Of a stretch of DNA of 64,000 nt, positions 34,606 through 44,277 are shown one piece after another. The DNA is taken from the NCBI GenBank assembly GCA_964569295.1, contig CAZMVU010000003.1:17432-81431 (forward strand), in the 5' to 3' direction. The notes beneath the pieces are model-generated. The model saw only the letters and a program-made list of their open reading frames with translations, was not told the origin of the DNA and ran no database searches. The DNA comes from CAZMVU01 sp964569295. GTDB taxonomy: Bacteria > Hydrogenedentota > Hydrogenedentia > Hydrogenedentales > JAGMZX01. How positions within the stretch are numbered: the stretch's first letter is position 1; each line of letters opens with the position of its first letter. The position numbers and the translations under genes are program-made.

Positions 34606-37600
34606 TCAGTTCTCCTTGGCGAGGGTGTTTTTGAGTTTGCGGGCGTGGAGGGCCGTCTCTTCCTTGATGCTGTAGAGCACGGGTACCAGGAAGAGGGTGA
34701 TGAGGGCAAAGAGCATGCCGCCGAACGACGGGATGGCCATCGGGATCATAACGTCGCTGCCCCGTCCGGTAGATGTAAGCACAGGCAACAGCGCGAGGAT
34801 GGTCGTGGCCGAGGTCATGAGGCAGGGGCGGATTCGGCGGCGCCCGGCTTCGACTACGGCCTCGCGGATATCGGCGGTGCTGTCGGGCCGGTTACGCAAA
34901 AAGCTCTGGTCGAGGTAGGTTGCCATAACCACACCGTCGTCCGTGGCGATTCCGAACAATGCCAGGAATCCGACCCAGATAGCCACACTGAGGAGCACGG
35001 GTTGCACCTGGAAGAGCGTGCGCAGGCTGGCGCCCGCGATCTCGAAATCGAGGAACCACGGCTGCGCGTAGCACCAGATGAGGATGAACCCGCCGCCCCA
35101 TGCGACGGCAATGCCCGCGAACACGAGCAGGGTGGTCATAATCGAGCGGAATTGCAGGTAGAGAATGACAAAGATAACGAAAAGGGCCAATGGCAACACG
35201 ATCGCCAGGGTCTTCTGCGCGCGCACCTGGTTCTCGTAGTTGCCGGCAAAGGCGTAGCTCACGCCGGCGGGCAAGGACCACTCCCCGGAATCCAGCTTTT
35301 CATGCAAGAGCGCCTGGCACGCTTCCACCACGTCGACCTCGGCGTAGCCGTCTTGCTTGTCGAAGGTCACATAGCCCACGAGAAACGTGTCTTCGCTCTT
35401 GATCGACTGCGGCCCGCGTACGTACCGGATGTCGGCGAGTTGCTCGAGTGGAATCTGTTCGCCCTCGCTGCCAGCCACAAGGATGCGCCCGAGCGACTCG
35501 ATATCGTCGCGCAGTTCGCGCTGGTAGCGCACGCGCACAGGGTAGCGCTCGCGGCCCTCGACCGTCATGGTGATGGGGCGGCCGCCAATGGCCACCTCGA
35601 TAACGTGCTGCATATCGCGAATCGTTATGCCGTACCGGGCGATGCGCTCCCGGTCGATGTCGATTTCGAGGTAAGGTTTCCCGACGATGCGCTCGGCGAA
35701 AACGGTGGGCCCTGACACACCGGGCACTTCCTTGAGGAGCCGCTCGATGTCGCGCCCCACCTCGGCAATGGTGTCGAGGTCCGGGCCGCGCACCTTCACG
35801 CCCATGGGCGCGCGCATGCCGCTCTGGAGCATGACGATGCGCGTTATGATGGGTTGCAGCTTGGGCGCCGAGGTGGTGCCGGGCACTTGACCCGCGGCCA
35901 CGATTTCCTCCCAAATATCGTCGGGCGTGCGGATATGATCGCGCCACTGACGGAAGGGGAGGCCGTTCGCATCGGGGACAAGGCCGTCGTTTTCGTCGCG
36001 GACGAATTCGTTTTGCCCGTAATCGAAGGCAAAGCGCTGGCGGCGTCCCTGCGCATCGGTGATGTACTCTGACTTGTAGTGAATGACCGTTTCGATCATC
36101 GAGATGGGCGCCGGGTCAAGAGGACTTTCAACGCGGCCTATCTTTCCGACAACCGTTTCGACCTCGGGAATGGCGGCGAAAGCGCGATCCTGCAGTTGCA
36201 ACACGTTGATCGCCTCGCCGATCGAGGCGTGGGGCATGGTGGTCGGCATATAGAGAAACGAGCCTTCGTCGAGGGAGGGCATGAACTCACGGCCAAGGCC
36301 GGGGAAGGCCTCGTCGAGCGTTGCCCACAAGGCATTGTGCTTCAAGGGGCCCGGGAGCCAGCCGAACACCGTGCCGGCACCCAGCCACACCATGGCCCCG
36401 AAGAGCAGAATAAGTACCGGCATGGCGAGATAGACCGGTTTGAACCGCAGAAAGAACCGCAGCAGGTACGGATAGGCCCAAAGGAGAAGCTGGAAGAGGA
36501 GGAGCAATCCGCCCACGACGCCGATTACAAAGAGGGCATTGGCGGCGTAGCCGGCCCGTGGCCCGAGGGGCAGCCAGGCGTTGGCGAGCAACAGGGCAAC
36601 GGCGAGGGCGGCCGCCAGGCTTACGGCGGCGCCGCTCACGTTGGTGATGGCGTGGGGGAGGAAGGGGGCGACGGCCTGGTAGCCGCCGAGGACTATCAAC
36701 AGCGCCCCCAGCCACCAGCGTACGTAGAAGCCGAGCACGACGCCGCCAGCTATGATCGCGCAGCCCAATGCCACGCGCAGCCACCGGCCGGGCACGCGTT
36801 GTGCCAGCAAGATGTGCGCAAATGCCGGGAGTATAGTCAACGCGATGAATACCGATGCCAGCAGTGCGAACGTCTTGGTAAAGGCGAGCGGGGTAAAGAG
36901 CTTGCCCTCCGCGCCCGTCATGGTGAATACCGGCAGGAAGCTCACCACCGTGGTCGCAATGGCGGTGAGTACGGCGCCGCCAACCTCGGAGGAAGCGTCG
37001 TAAACCACGAAGAGGCGGTTGCGAGCCGGCGGCGCGGCGTCGAGGTGCTTGAGGATGTTTTCGCACAGGATGACGCCCATGTCCACCACGGTGCCGATGG
37101 CGATGGCAATGCCCGAGAGCGCGACGATGTTGGCGGTAATGTTGAACTGTTTCATGAGAATGAAACTCATGAGCACCGCGAGCGGCAGGGTGCTGCTGAT
37201 GAGCAGCGCGCTGCGCAGGTGCAATACCATTACCAGCACGACGATTACCGTCACGAGAATTTGCAAGGTAATGGCCGTTTCGAGAGTGCCGAGCGTCTCA
37301 TGGATGAGCCCCGTGCGATCATAGAACGGCACAACGGTCACCTTGCTCGTTGTCACCCAGTCCGGCCATACATTGCGCGGGTTATCGTGAAGCCATGCGA
37401 GCCAGTCCGCCTGATTGAGTGCGCCCTCGCGGTAAGCGTCGAATTCTTGCGCTTTTGCAAACTCGATGACCTCATCTTCATGAACGCGGCTGTGATCGAC
37501 CCAGGCACGGGTGGGCAGGCCGGGCGAAACCTCCGCGATCGTCTCTTTCACGTTCTCGATGACCTGCAGCGGGTTGGCGCCATAGCGCACGACAACCACG

Positions 37601-38547
37601 CCGCCCGTTGCCTCGGCGCCGCCTTTGTCGAGTGCACCGCGGCGCAGGGCGGGGCCGCGCGTGACTACGGCGATGTCACCGATAAAAATGGGGATGTTGT
37701 CACGCGTGGCCGCCACGGTCTTACGCAGATCCTCGAGATCCTCCAGAAAGCCGATCCCTCGCACGACATACTCGACGCTGTTCACTTCGATGGTGCGCGC
37801 GCCCACATCGAGATTGCTGTCTTTCACCGCGCCGAATATTTCCTGGAGCGTGACATTGGCTGCGCGCATGGCGCGGGGATCCACATCGATCTGGTACTCC
37901 TGCACAAAGCCGCCGATCGATGCGGCTTCACTCACACCTCCGGCGCCGGCCAGCGCATAGCGCACCGTCCAGTCCTGGATGCTGCGCAGTTCCTGCGGCG
38001 CCCAGCCGCCCGCGGGGTTGCCCTCGGGGTCGCGGCCCTCGAGGGTATACCAGAAGACTTGGCCCAAGGCGGTGGCGTCGGGGCCCAACGCCGGCGCCAC
38101 CCCTTCCGGCAGCGTGTCGGCGGGCAGGCTGTTGAGCTTCTCGAGTATGCGGCTGCGCGACCAGTAAAACTCGATGTCCTCTTCGAAAATAACACTGATC
38201 GAGGAGAAGCCGAACATGGACTGACTACGCACCGTCTCCACGCCGGGGATGCCCAGCAGGGAAACTGTAAGCGGGTAGGTGACCTGATCTTCCACGTCCT
38301 GGGGTGATCGGCCGGGCCACTCGGTGAAGACAATCTGCTGGTTTTCGCCGAGGTCAGGAATGGCGTCCACAGGCACGGGATCGCGCGGGAGCCAGTCGAG
38401 TTCCCAGTCGAAGGGGGCCACGGCCAACCCCCAGCCGGTGAGAAACGCCAGCCCGAGCACCACGATCAGCTTGTTGCGCAAGCATACCCAGATCAGCCGA
38501 TCGACGAGATTGTGCGGCGTGGGCGTTTGTTCCGGCGTGCTACTCAT
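34606..38547 (-). CDS. Heavy-metal efflux RND pump, CusA/CzcA family
   Basis: About 1313 aa from the ATG at 38547, set by GAGGAG inside the end of the adaptor gene (8-bp overlap). N-terminal VDAIPDLGENQQIVFTEWPGRSP and VRSQSMFGFSSISVIFEEDIEFYWSR are hallmarks of the HME-RND class; the cytoplasmic-side loop VVDMGVILCEN and GIATDDGVVMATYLDQ bear proton-relay residues. It expels monovalent or divalent metal ions (Cu/Ag or Zn/Co/Cd) from the periplasm. It is about 260 residues longer than usual, with extra hydrophobic helices at about 575-730 between the two halves and a soluble insert near 390-430. Which metal cannot be fixed from what I see. Confidence 0.92.
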   Translation of the reverse strand: MSSTPEQTPTPHNLVDRLIWVCLRNKLIVVLGLAFLTGWGLAVAPFDWELDWLPRDPVPVDAIPDLGENQQIVFTEWPGRSPQDVEDQVTYPLTVSLLGIPGVETVRSQSMFGFSSISVIFEEDIEFYWSRSRILEKLNSLPADTLPEGVAPALGPDATALGQVFWYTLEGRDPEGNPAGGWAPQELRSIQDWTVRYALAGAGGVSEAASIGGFVQEYQIDVDPRAMRAANVTLQEIFGAVKDSNLDVGARTIEVNSVEYVVRGIGFLEDLEDLRKTVAATRDNIPIFIGDIAVVTRGPALRRGALDKGGAEATGGVVVVRYGANPLQVIENVKETIAEVSPGLPTRAWVDHSRVHEDEVIEFAKAQEFDAYREGALNQADWLAWLHDNPRNVWPDWVTTSKVTVVPFYDRTGLIHETLGTLETAITLQILVTVIVVLVMVLHLRSALLISSTLPLAVLMSFILMKQFNITANIVALSGIAIAIGTVVDMGVILCENILKHLDAAPPARNRLFVVYDASSEVGGAVLTAIATTVVSFLPVFTMTGAEGKLFTPLAFTKTFALLASVFIALTILPAFAHILLAQRVPGRWLRVALGCAIIAGGVVLGFYVRWWLGALLIVLGGYQAVAPFLPHAITNVSGAAVSLAAALAVALLLANAWLPLGPRAGYAANALFVIGVVGGLLLLFQLLLWAYPYLLRFFLRFKPVYLAMPVLILLFGAMVWLGAGTVFGWLPGPLKHNALWATLDEAFPGLGREFMPSLDEGSFLYMPTTMPHASIGEAINVLQLQDRAFAAIPEVETVVGKIGRVESPLDPAPISMIETVIHYKSEYITDAQGRRQRFAFDYGQNEFVRDENDGLVPDANGLPFRQWRDHIRTPDDIWEEIVAAGQVPGTTSAPKLQPIITRIVMLQSGMRAPMGVKVRGPDLDTIAEVGRDIERLLKEVPGVSGPTVFAERIVGKPYLEIDIDRERIARYGITIRDMQHVIEVAIGGRPITMTVEGRERYPVRVRYQRELRDDIESLGRILVAGSEGEQIPLEQLADIRYVRGPQSIKSEDTFLVGYVTFDKQDGYAEVDVVEACQALLHEKLDSGEWSLPAGVSYAFAGNYENQVRAQKTLAIVLPLALFVIFVILYLQFRSIMTTLLVFAGIAVAWGGGFILIWCYAQPWFLDFEIAGASLRTLFQVQPVLLSVAIWVGFLALFGIATDDGVVMATYLDQSFLRNRPDSTADIREAVVEAGRRRIRPCLMTSATTILALLPVLTSTGRGSDVMIPMAIPSFGGMLFALITLFLVPVLYSIKEETALHARKLKNTLAKEN

Positions 38548-40540
38548 GGCCAAGCTCCTCGTGCGCGTGGGCGGCGCCGCCTTCGGGCGTGTGCTGCGCG
38601 GCGTGTGAGGCCGCTTCGCCAGCGGCAAGCTGACGCTCTACCGTGCCGCACGAGAACATTTCATCGCCAAAGTAGGGATTGCGGATTTCCTGGTCGCGCT
38701 GGAGCCAGTCGGCGCCATCGAAGTCGAAGGCCATGGGGCAATGGATCTGGTAGATTGGGCCCGCATCGGCGAGCTCTACACGCCGAATTGCCTCGATGAG
38801 TGTGTTAGACAGCGGTTTGAACGCGTCCCGCATGGTTTTCAGATCCTTGGCGGAGGCAAGGTCGGCTACGGCCGCGGCCAGGGATTCCCGCATTTTTTTC
38901 TCGGGGACCGCTTCCACCGCCTCTTCAAGGAGCGGGAGTGCTACTTGCGCTTTGTCGATGTTGTCGTGCGCGAGGGCTTCCTGCACAGGCATGTAGGCTT
39001 CAAAGACGCCACCCAGGGCGGATGGCATCGCAGCATCAGCCTCACCGCCGATGATCGCGCCCCCCGGCATGGACATCATGCTGGGCTTGGCTTGAATCTC
39101 CAGCGCACTATCTATCTTGAAGTTGCCTTCGGTCACCACGCGCTCGCCTTCCTCGAGCCCGCTGCGGACGATGTAGTGTTCGCCTGCACGCTGTCCGAGC
39201 ACCACTTCGCGCCCCTCGAAGGTGGGGCGTTCTTTATTGGGTACTTCCACATAGACCACGGCGCGCCTGCCCGTGATGAGCGGCGCCGTGGCGGGTATAA
39301 TCAGCGGTATGTCTTCTGCGCCTGGATCGGCGGATACGTAGCCCAGTTCTTCCGCGGGGACAAGATCCATGCCGCAGATATCGCACGTACCGGGGCCGTC
39401 TTTCACGATTTCCGGGTGCATAGGGGAAATCCATTTGCCAGCGAGGGCGGGGTCCATCACGCGCCCGCCTTTGGCCAATTTCGACTGCACGACCGCGCGC
39501 ACGAACATGCCGGGCTTAAGGCGCCGTTTCTCATTGGGCACATTCACTCGCACATCCACCGTGCGGGTACGCGGGTTGAGCGTTGGATCGATAAAGGCGA
39601 TGGCGCCCTCGAAGGTTTCGCCTGGGTAGGCCTCGGTGGTGAACGTGGTCATCTGCCCGAAGTGAATCCAGGGCAGGTCGGATTCATACGCCTCGAGCTG
39701 CACCCACACCTTGTCGAGGTCGGCGATGGTGTATATGCGTTCGCCGGTGTCGACGTACATGCCCTCCTGCCCGTTGCGCTCGATCACCGTGCCGCCGCCG
39801 GGCGCGTAAATAGTGATGCTGTCGGTGGTGGCGTTACCTTCCTCGGCGCGCGTGATCTGTGCGTCGGTCATACCCCAGCGCCGCAACTTGTTGCGCACGG
39901 CATCGAGTGTGCTCCTGGCGGTTTCCTGCAAAGCGGGCGGGGCCGACGCGGAAATCTGGTCGCGCGCTTTTTTGGCGCGTCGCAGCTCTTCTTTTGCGGA
40001 TAGAAGCTCGGGGCTGTAAATATCGACCATGTGGTCGCCTTTCCGCACGAGTGTGCCCGTAAAATCGGCGTACATCCGCTCGATGCGCCCGGGTATCCAT
40101 GCCGTGATGTAGGCGAGACGGGTCTCGTCGTAGTCCACCTTACCCACCATGTGCACCTCGGCTTCTACGAATCTGCGGACCACGGGAGCTGTTTCCACCT
40201 GCATGAGCGCCACCGCGTCGGCGGTCGTTTGGAATTCGCGCGGGCCCGTGCCGGCCTCCTCGCCGGCCTCGGAGGCAGGAATCAAATCCATGGCGCAAAT
40301 TGGGCATTGTCCCGGTTCGGACTGGCGAATCTGGGGGTGCATGGAGCAAGTCCATGTGGTAGAGGATTCGGCGGCCTTGGTTTCTTCATGACCCGGCTCC
40401 GCAGTGGGGGCGGGGACCGGGGTGTTCCATGACGCAAAAAAGTAGCCTCCCATGAGACCCGCGACGAGAATCCCGGCGAGCGCCGCAGGCCACCTGAGTT
40501 GCGCCGCTCTATAAAACACGCGTCCTTCGGCTTTCTTCAT
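38540..40540 (-). CDS. Efflux RND periplasmic adaptor with heavy-metal-binding domains, CusB-like
   Basis: About 666 aa from the ATG at 40540 (GGGAG Shine-Dalgarno on the minus strand). After an N-terminal membrane anchor (about 18-38) comes a heavy-metal-binding zinc-ribbon-like domain, WTCSMHPQIRQSEPGQCPICAMDL. The membrane-fusion core follows (MVGKVDYDE, beta-barrel and hairpin to about 390), then a second metal-binding domain (ISPMHPEIVKDGPGTCDICGMDL near 395), a helical DUF3347-like domain (about 520-600), and a final IHCPMAFDFDGADW...NPYFGDEMFSCG module. The C-terminus is His-rich. This layout is that of CusB-type adaptors specialised for copper or silver; it couples the pump to the outer-membrane channel. 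Confidence 0.92.
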   Translation of the reverse strand: MKKAEGRVFYRAAQLRWPAALAGILVAGLMGGYFFASWNTPVPAPTAEPGHEETKAAESSTTWTCSMHPQIRQSEPGQCPICAMDLIPASEAGEEAGTGPREFQTTADAVALMQVETAPVVRRFVEAEVHMVGKVDYDETRLAYITAWIPGRIERMYADFTGTLVRKGDHMVDIYSPELLSAKEELRRAKKARDQISASAPPALQETARSTLDAVRNKLRRWGMTDAQITRAEEGNATTDSITIYAPGGGTVIERNGQEGMYVDTGERIYTIADLDKVWVQLEAYESDLPWIHFGQMTTFTTEAYPGETFEGAIAFIDPTLNPRTRTVDVRVNVPNEKRRLKPGMFVRAVVQSKLAKGGRVMDPALAGKWISPMHPEIVKDGPGTCDICGMDLVPAEELGYVSADPGAEDIPLIIPATAPLITGRRAVVYVEVPNKERPTFEGREVVLGQRAGEHYIVRSGLEEGERVVTEGNFKIDSALEIQAKPSMMSMPGGAIIGGEADAAMPSALGGVFEAYMPVQEALAHDNIDKAQVALPLLEEAVEAVPEKKMRESLAAAVADLASAKDLKTMRDAFKPLSNTLIEAIRRVELADAGPIYQIHCPMAFDFDGADWLQRDQEIRNPYFGDEMFSCGTVERQLAAGEAASHAAQHTPEGGAAHAHEELGHE

Positions 40541-40649
40541 AATAGTCTCCCGGTTGCCAGGGACGTTGCGTATGCGCAGCATAAGGCGCGCCATGCCCCC
40601 CGACGCATAACACAACCCTTCGTTCAGGCGTGAATGATCGGGAAGCGTA

Positions 40650-41156
40650 TCATGCGCGAAATACGCACAAGGCAAGATAGACGGGCAGGCCGAGTTTATG
40701 GAGCGGGCTCTGCCGGTCTTGGCGGAGCGCTGCCGCGTGCGTGCCGGCGGGCAGCACGATAAAACGCGACGTTTGTATACGCATCAACAGTGTGAGCGGC
40801 TCGGGGGGGTGCCGGGTGGTGACTGTTTCCATTGTGGCAAGTTGCGAACGGGGAGCCGGTGCGCAATGACAACCGCCCGCAAGGCCGCTGGTGCGGCGTG
40901 TGCAGTTGGTTTCCGGCGTGGTGCGTTCGCCGCGGGTACAGCATGCCGCGTGTCCGGCTGCAGCCTGCGCCGGTGCGCAACAGCCGTGCGTCAGGAACGC
41001 GAAAGAACGAGCATGGTGGCAGGCGCATACGGCGCCGCCCGGCAGGTAAAACAGTGCAAAGCACAGCGCCAACACAAGTAGGCCATGCGCCCGTCGCGGT
41101 GCGATTCGCCCCACGCCTGCTATGTTCCGCAGTGTACGGTTATTCACAATGCTCAC
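40650..41156 (-). CDS. Small Cys/His-rich exported protein upstream of the metal-efflux operon
   Basis: 168 aa if started at GTG 41156; the frame extends to 41219. A hydrophobic segment (GLLVLALCFALFYLPGGAVCAC) could be a signal or membrane anchor. The following 60 residues hold an unusual concentration of Cys and His, for example CHHARS, HGCCAP, HAACCTR and CHCAPAP. The position 110 nt upstream of the copper-type adaptor suggests a periplasmic metal scavenger or regulator analogue, but I recognise no family. The C-terminal part is less convincing as real coding sequence. Confidence 0.45.
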   Translation of the reverse strand: MSIVNNRTLRNIAGVGRIAPRRAHGLLVLALCFALFYLPGGAVCACHHARSFAFLTHGCCAPAQAAAGHAACCTRGERTTPETNCTRRTSGLAGGCHCAPAPRSQLATMETVTTRHPPEPLTLLMRIQTSRFIVLPAGTHAAALRQDRQSPLHKLGLPVYLALCVFRA

Positions 41157-41419
41157 CCGCAATTCAAGGGGTGCGGTTCTTGTATCAATGCCGAAGGCGT
41201 AGCGGGGAGGAAAAAACAATCAAACAACCGCGGCCTGTCCGCGAAACCAGCCAGTTTTTCCCGTAGCGCGGCAACGTGAAGTACAATCTCTGCTTCCTCC
41301 TTTGGCGACAACGCTTCCCGCTCCGCCAAGGCGCTACGGAGGACAAGCCAGCGGACACGCGAGGACTCGCTAGGACAGGCTCTTAGTTTGCTTTTCTTGC
41401 TCTTCCATATTGTTAACAC
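41153..41419 (-). CDS. Possible small protein of unknown function
   Basis: 88 aa from GTG 41419, with CAAGGTG upstream at usable spacing. The centre (ALSPKEEAEIVLHVAALREKLAGF) looks like a helical protein segment rather than GC-rich noise. No family recognised; it could be a remnant. It ends where the Cys-rich gene begins. Confidence 0.3.
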   Translation of the reverse strand: MLTIWKSKKSKLRACPSESSRVRWLVLRSALAEREALSPKEEAEIVLHVAALREKLAGFADRPRLFDCFFLPATPSALIQEPHPLNCG

Positions 41420-41603
41420 CAGCAGTACACCTTGTATGGAACATCATGAAATTTTAGCATATTTCTGCGAGCGGCCGCGACTACCGGAAAGAGACGTGAA
41501 AACTGCCGGGTTCGGGCTGCTATTCGTGCGGGCCATATGACAATGCAGGAAGCTACGCGTTACACTCGACAGACAGCGCAGATTCACGAGAGGGGGTTTA
41601 CCT

Positions 41604-44126
41604 ATGCTGTTCATAGTACGCGCGCATTTTGCCGTGATGCTCACGATTCCGTTGTTCTTCGCAGGCGCATCGGAGGAAAATGGAGGACATTCACATGGTT
41701 TCAAGAATGTGCGTCATGTCTACGAGCGCGGCGCCCCGTGCGTGTTGGACTTTACAGCGCCCGAGGCTTCTGCTGTGGATTTCGATATCTCGGGCATGCT
41801 AGGCCGGTCGGTGCCGGTTGAAGACGGTGTCGCATCGTACACCATCGACACGGCGCTGCTTGGAAGCGGCGACTACATCGTGCGTGCTTTACCGCGCCGG
41901 GGCAATGGTGCAAAAGAGGCGGTCCGGTTTCCGGTTACGATTGCACCCCCCCATGACAGTGAACGGCTTTCAGTGTGGCGTTGGGGCGGCGGTGGGGCCG
42001 ACCCGGCATGGTGGATGCAGCGTGGTTTTACGGGGGCGTTCTATGGTTCACAGCGCGATCCACTCACGAGCGGCAGCAGCAGGGCGCATTCCCTCCATAA
42101 GGTGCTCGAGCGTGCTGGCCGGCACGATTTCGAACTCGGGTTCTACATGTATCCCCTCTTGTCTAAGAAACTCGCGGAGCAGAACCGATTGCTGTGTCTT
42201 TACCCCAACGGCACACGCCAAACAGATAAACCCAAGCCCTACCCGCGCGAACCGGAGGTAATCGACCATGCGCGTGCCACGGTCGCGTCTGCCATGGCGC
42301 GCTTCCAAGACTACCCCGGTTTACGCCACGTCATGTTGCACTCCGAATGGCAAACGCCATATTGCGTGAACGAGACGGCCGTCTCATTGGCGGAAGAGGA
42401 AGCGGCGCTCGACCTGCGCGAGTTCGTAGAAAACCGCGGTAGCCTGGCCGCTCCGCCGGCCGACATGGTGCAGGACGGAATAATCGCCGATGACAACGCG
42501 CACTACCAGTTCCGGCTGTGGTGGTGGCAACGGGGACATGGAACGGCCGTACTGAACGCGTTGTTGCACGAAATCGTGAAGGAGCACAACCCAAACATCG
42601 TCACCTGGCATGAACCCTACCGCCTGGCGCCGGTGCATGGCTCGCACACCGGGCTCGATTGCATCGCAACGTGGACCTACGGCCACCCGGACATCAAGCG
42701 TCTGTGCTACACGACCTATCTACAGGCGGCCGCGCGCCCGGAAAACCAACTGGTGCAACAGGATATTTCCCTGTTTGTCTATGGCCGGTTCGTCGTCCCA
42801 CTCGATGAATCGACTGCGGATCTGGCAAACGATTTCGCTGGGCGCGACCCGTTCTATACCGCCGGGCCGGATTATGCACGAGAGGCCATGTGGCTCGTGC
42901 TCTCTCAGCGCCCGGACATACTGTGCTTCTACTCAGCGGGCCGGCTCGCGCCGGATGACCCGGAAAACGACCCATTCTATGCTTCGCCGGATACCTTCAG
43001 CGCCATCGGACAGACCTGTGAGGACTTGGTGAAGCCCTACGGGCCGGCGCTCCTGAAATGCCGGCGTGTACCCGCCCGTACCGCGGTGTTGATGTCTGCG
43101 GCGTCCACTTGGTTCAGTGACAGTGCGCGTCTGCCGGGCTATCCCAACGAGCAGACGCTGCCCTTTGCCACGCTGTTGATGATGAACCATGTGCCCTTCG
43201 AGGTCGTGCTCGATGAGGACATTACCCGGGATGCACTCGATCGCTATGACGTACTGGTTATGCCGCGGGCGGATACGCTGACGCGCACCATGTATGAGCG
43301 CATTCGAGCGTTCGCGGGTAATGGCGGCAAGGTCATCGCGGACGATTCGTTGCGTGCATCCGTACCGGAAGCCGAAATTACGCAGTTCGATTTTACGCAT
43401 CAGAAGCGTATGGACGGCCGGGCTCTTGCCGCCGGCAATGCCGTTACCGCCGAAGAGAACCGGCGGATCATGGAGGAATATGCCAACAAACTGGCGCCCA
43501 TGCTGGCGGACGTGTCCCGGCCTGCCGAGGCGGGAAGTCCGCGCGTGCTCACCAACAGCCTCGAAGGCGGCGCCGCACGCTACCACTTTTTCGTGAATGA
43601 CGATCGCACGTACGGCCCGCGTTTTGGTGAACATGAGTTGTTCTTCGAACTTGGGGTCCCGCAAACCGCGGCCGTCCGCGTTCCCATTGACGGGCGTCCG
43701 GCGCTCTATGACGCGCTGTTGCGCACGCCGGTCGACTATGAAACGAAGGCGGGACACGCCGAGTTCGATATCCGCATGACGGGGGCCGCTGGCAAGCTCA
43801 TCATTGCGCTCCCAGAGAAGCTCGTGGCGGTCTCGCTGGACATGCCAGAATCCACGCCCGCTGGGGAAAACGTCCGCCTTGACATCCGGGTGCTCGGGGA
43901 AAGCGGAGACACGCTGCAATGCGTGGTACCGCTGCACATCGAAGTCCTGGACGGCCTCGGCCGGTCCACGGACTGGCAGCGATACACCGCGACGAAGAAG
44001 GGCGCGCGCACCTATGAATTCACCCCGGCCGTCAACGCAGCGCATGGCGACTGGACGATTCGCGTGACCGAGCTGGTTTCCGGGCAGCGCAGGGAGGAAA
44101 CATTGCGCGTTATCAATGGTGCATAG
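41604..44126 (+). CDS. Large exported glycoside hydrolase-like protein
   Basis: 840 aa. The ATG has GAGAGGGGG (41588-41596) upstream. A short hydrophobic N-terminus (about residues 1-22) looks like a signal peptide. An N-terminal beta-sandwich (about 35-120) precedes a TIM-barrel-like region (about 125-480) with WWMQRGFTGAFYGS, LRHVMLHSEWQTPYC (possible acid/base Glu), and NIVTWHEPYRL (second candidate Glu). A Rossmann-like domain (about 500-620: LLMMNHVPFEVVLDEDITRDALDRYDVLVMPRADTL) is like the trimerisation domain of GH42-type enzymes. A C-terminal Ig-like domain follows. It probably degrades extracellular glycan; the family assignment is not secure. Confidence 0.75.
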   Translation: MLFIVRAHFAVMLTIPLFFAGASEENGGHSHGFKNVRHVYERGAPCVLDFTAPEASAVDFDISGMLGRSVPVEDGVASYTIDTALLGSGDYIVRALPRRGNGAKEAVRFPVTIAPPHDSERLSVWRWGGGGADPAWWMQRGFTGAFYGSQRDPLTSGSSRAHSLHKVLERAGRHDFELGFYMYPLLSKKLAEQNRLLCLYPNGTRQTDKPKPYPREPEVIDHARATVASAMARFQDYPGLRHVMLHSEWQTPYCVNETAVSLAEEEAALDLREFVENRGSLAAPPADMVQDGIIADDNAHYQFRLWWWQRGHGTAVLNALLHEIVKEHNPNIVTWHEPYRLAPVHGSHTGLDCIATWTYGHPDIKRLCYTTYLQAAARPENQLVQQDISLFVYGRFVVPLDESTADLANDFAGRDPFYTAGPDYAREAMWLVLSQRPDILCFYSAGRLAPDDPENDPFYASPDTFSAIGQTCEDLVKPYGPALLKCRRVPARTAVLMSAASTWFSDSARLPGYPNEQTLPFATLLMMNHVPFEVVLDEDITRDALDRYDVLVMPRADTLTRTMYERIRAFAGNGGKVIADDSLRASVPEAEITQFDFTHQKRMDGRALAAGNAVTAEENRRIMEEYANKLAPMLADVSRPAEAGSPRVLTNSLEGGAARYHFFVNDDRTYGPRFGEHELFFELGVPQTAAVRVPIDGRPALYDALLRTPVDYETKAGHAEFDIRMTGAAGKLIIALPEKLVAVSLDMPESTPAGENVRLDIRVLGESGDTLQCVVPLHIEVLDGLGRSTDWQRYTATKKGARTYEFTPAVNAAHGDWTIRVTELVSGQRREETLRVINGA

Positions 44127-44140
44127 TATTGCATAGTATT
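44121..44140 (+). repeat. 10-bp tandem duplication at the gene end
   Basis: GCATAGTATT occurs twice in direct succession (44121-44130 and 44131-44140). The first copy contains the stop codon of the glycosidase-like gene. It is a likely recent slippage or duplication event. Confidence 0.6.
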
Positions 44141-44277
44141 ATAGGTGGGCAGCATAAGAAGACAATCCGGCGTAACCGGGCTGCCGGTGCGCAGGCGGCA
44201 TGAACAGCCTTGTCAATAAAGGCCATTTCGAAGTATGGCGAGACTGTCTTGACACGAGTGACTTGGGACCATGTTGC

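Noticed and set aside
36079..38307. 742-aa plus-strand open frame inside the RND pump gene
   Set aside because: Antisense shadow of a gene with strong family motifs.
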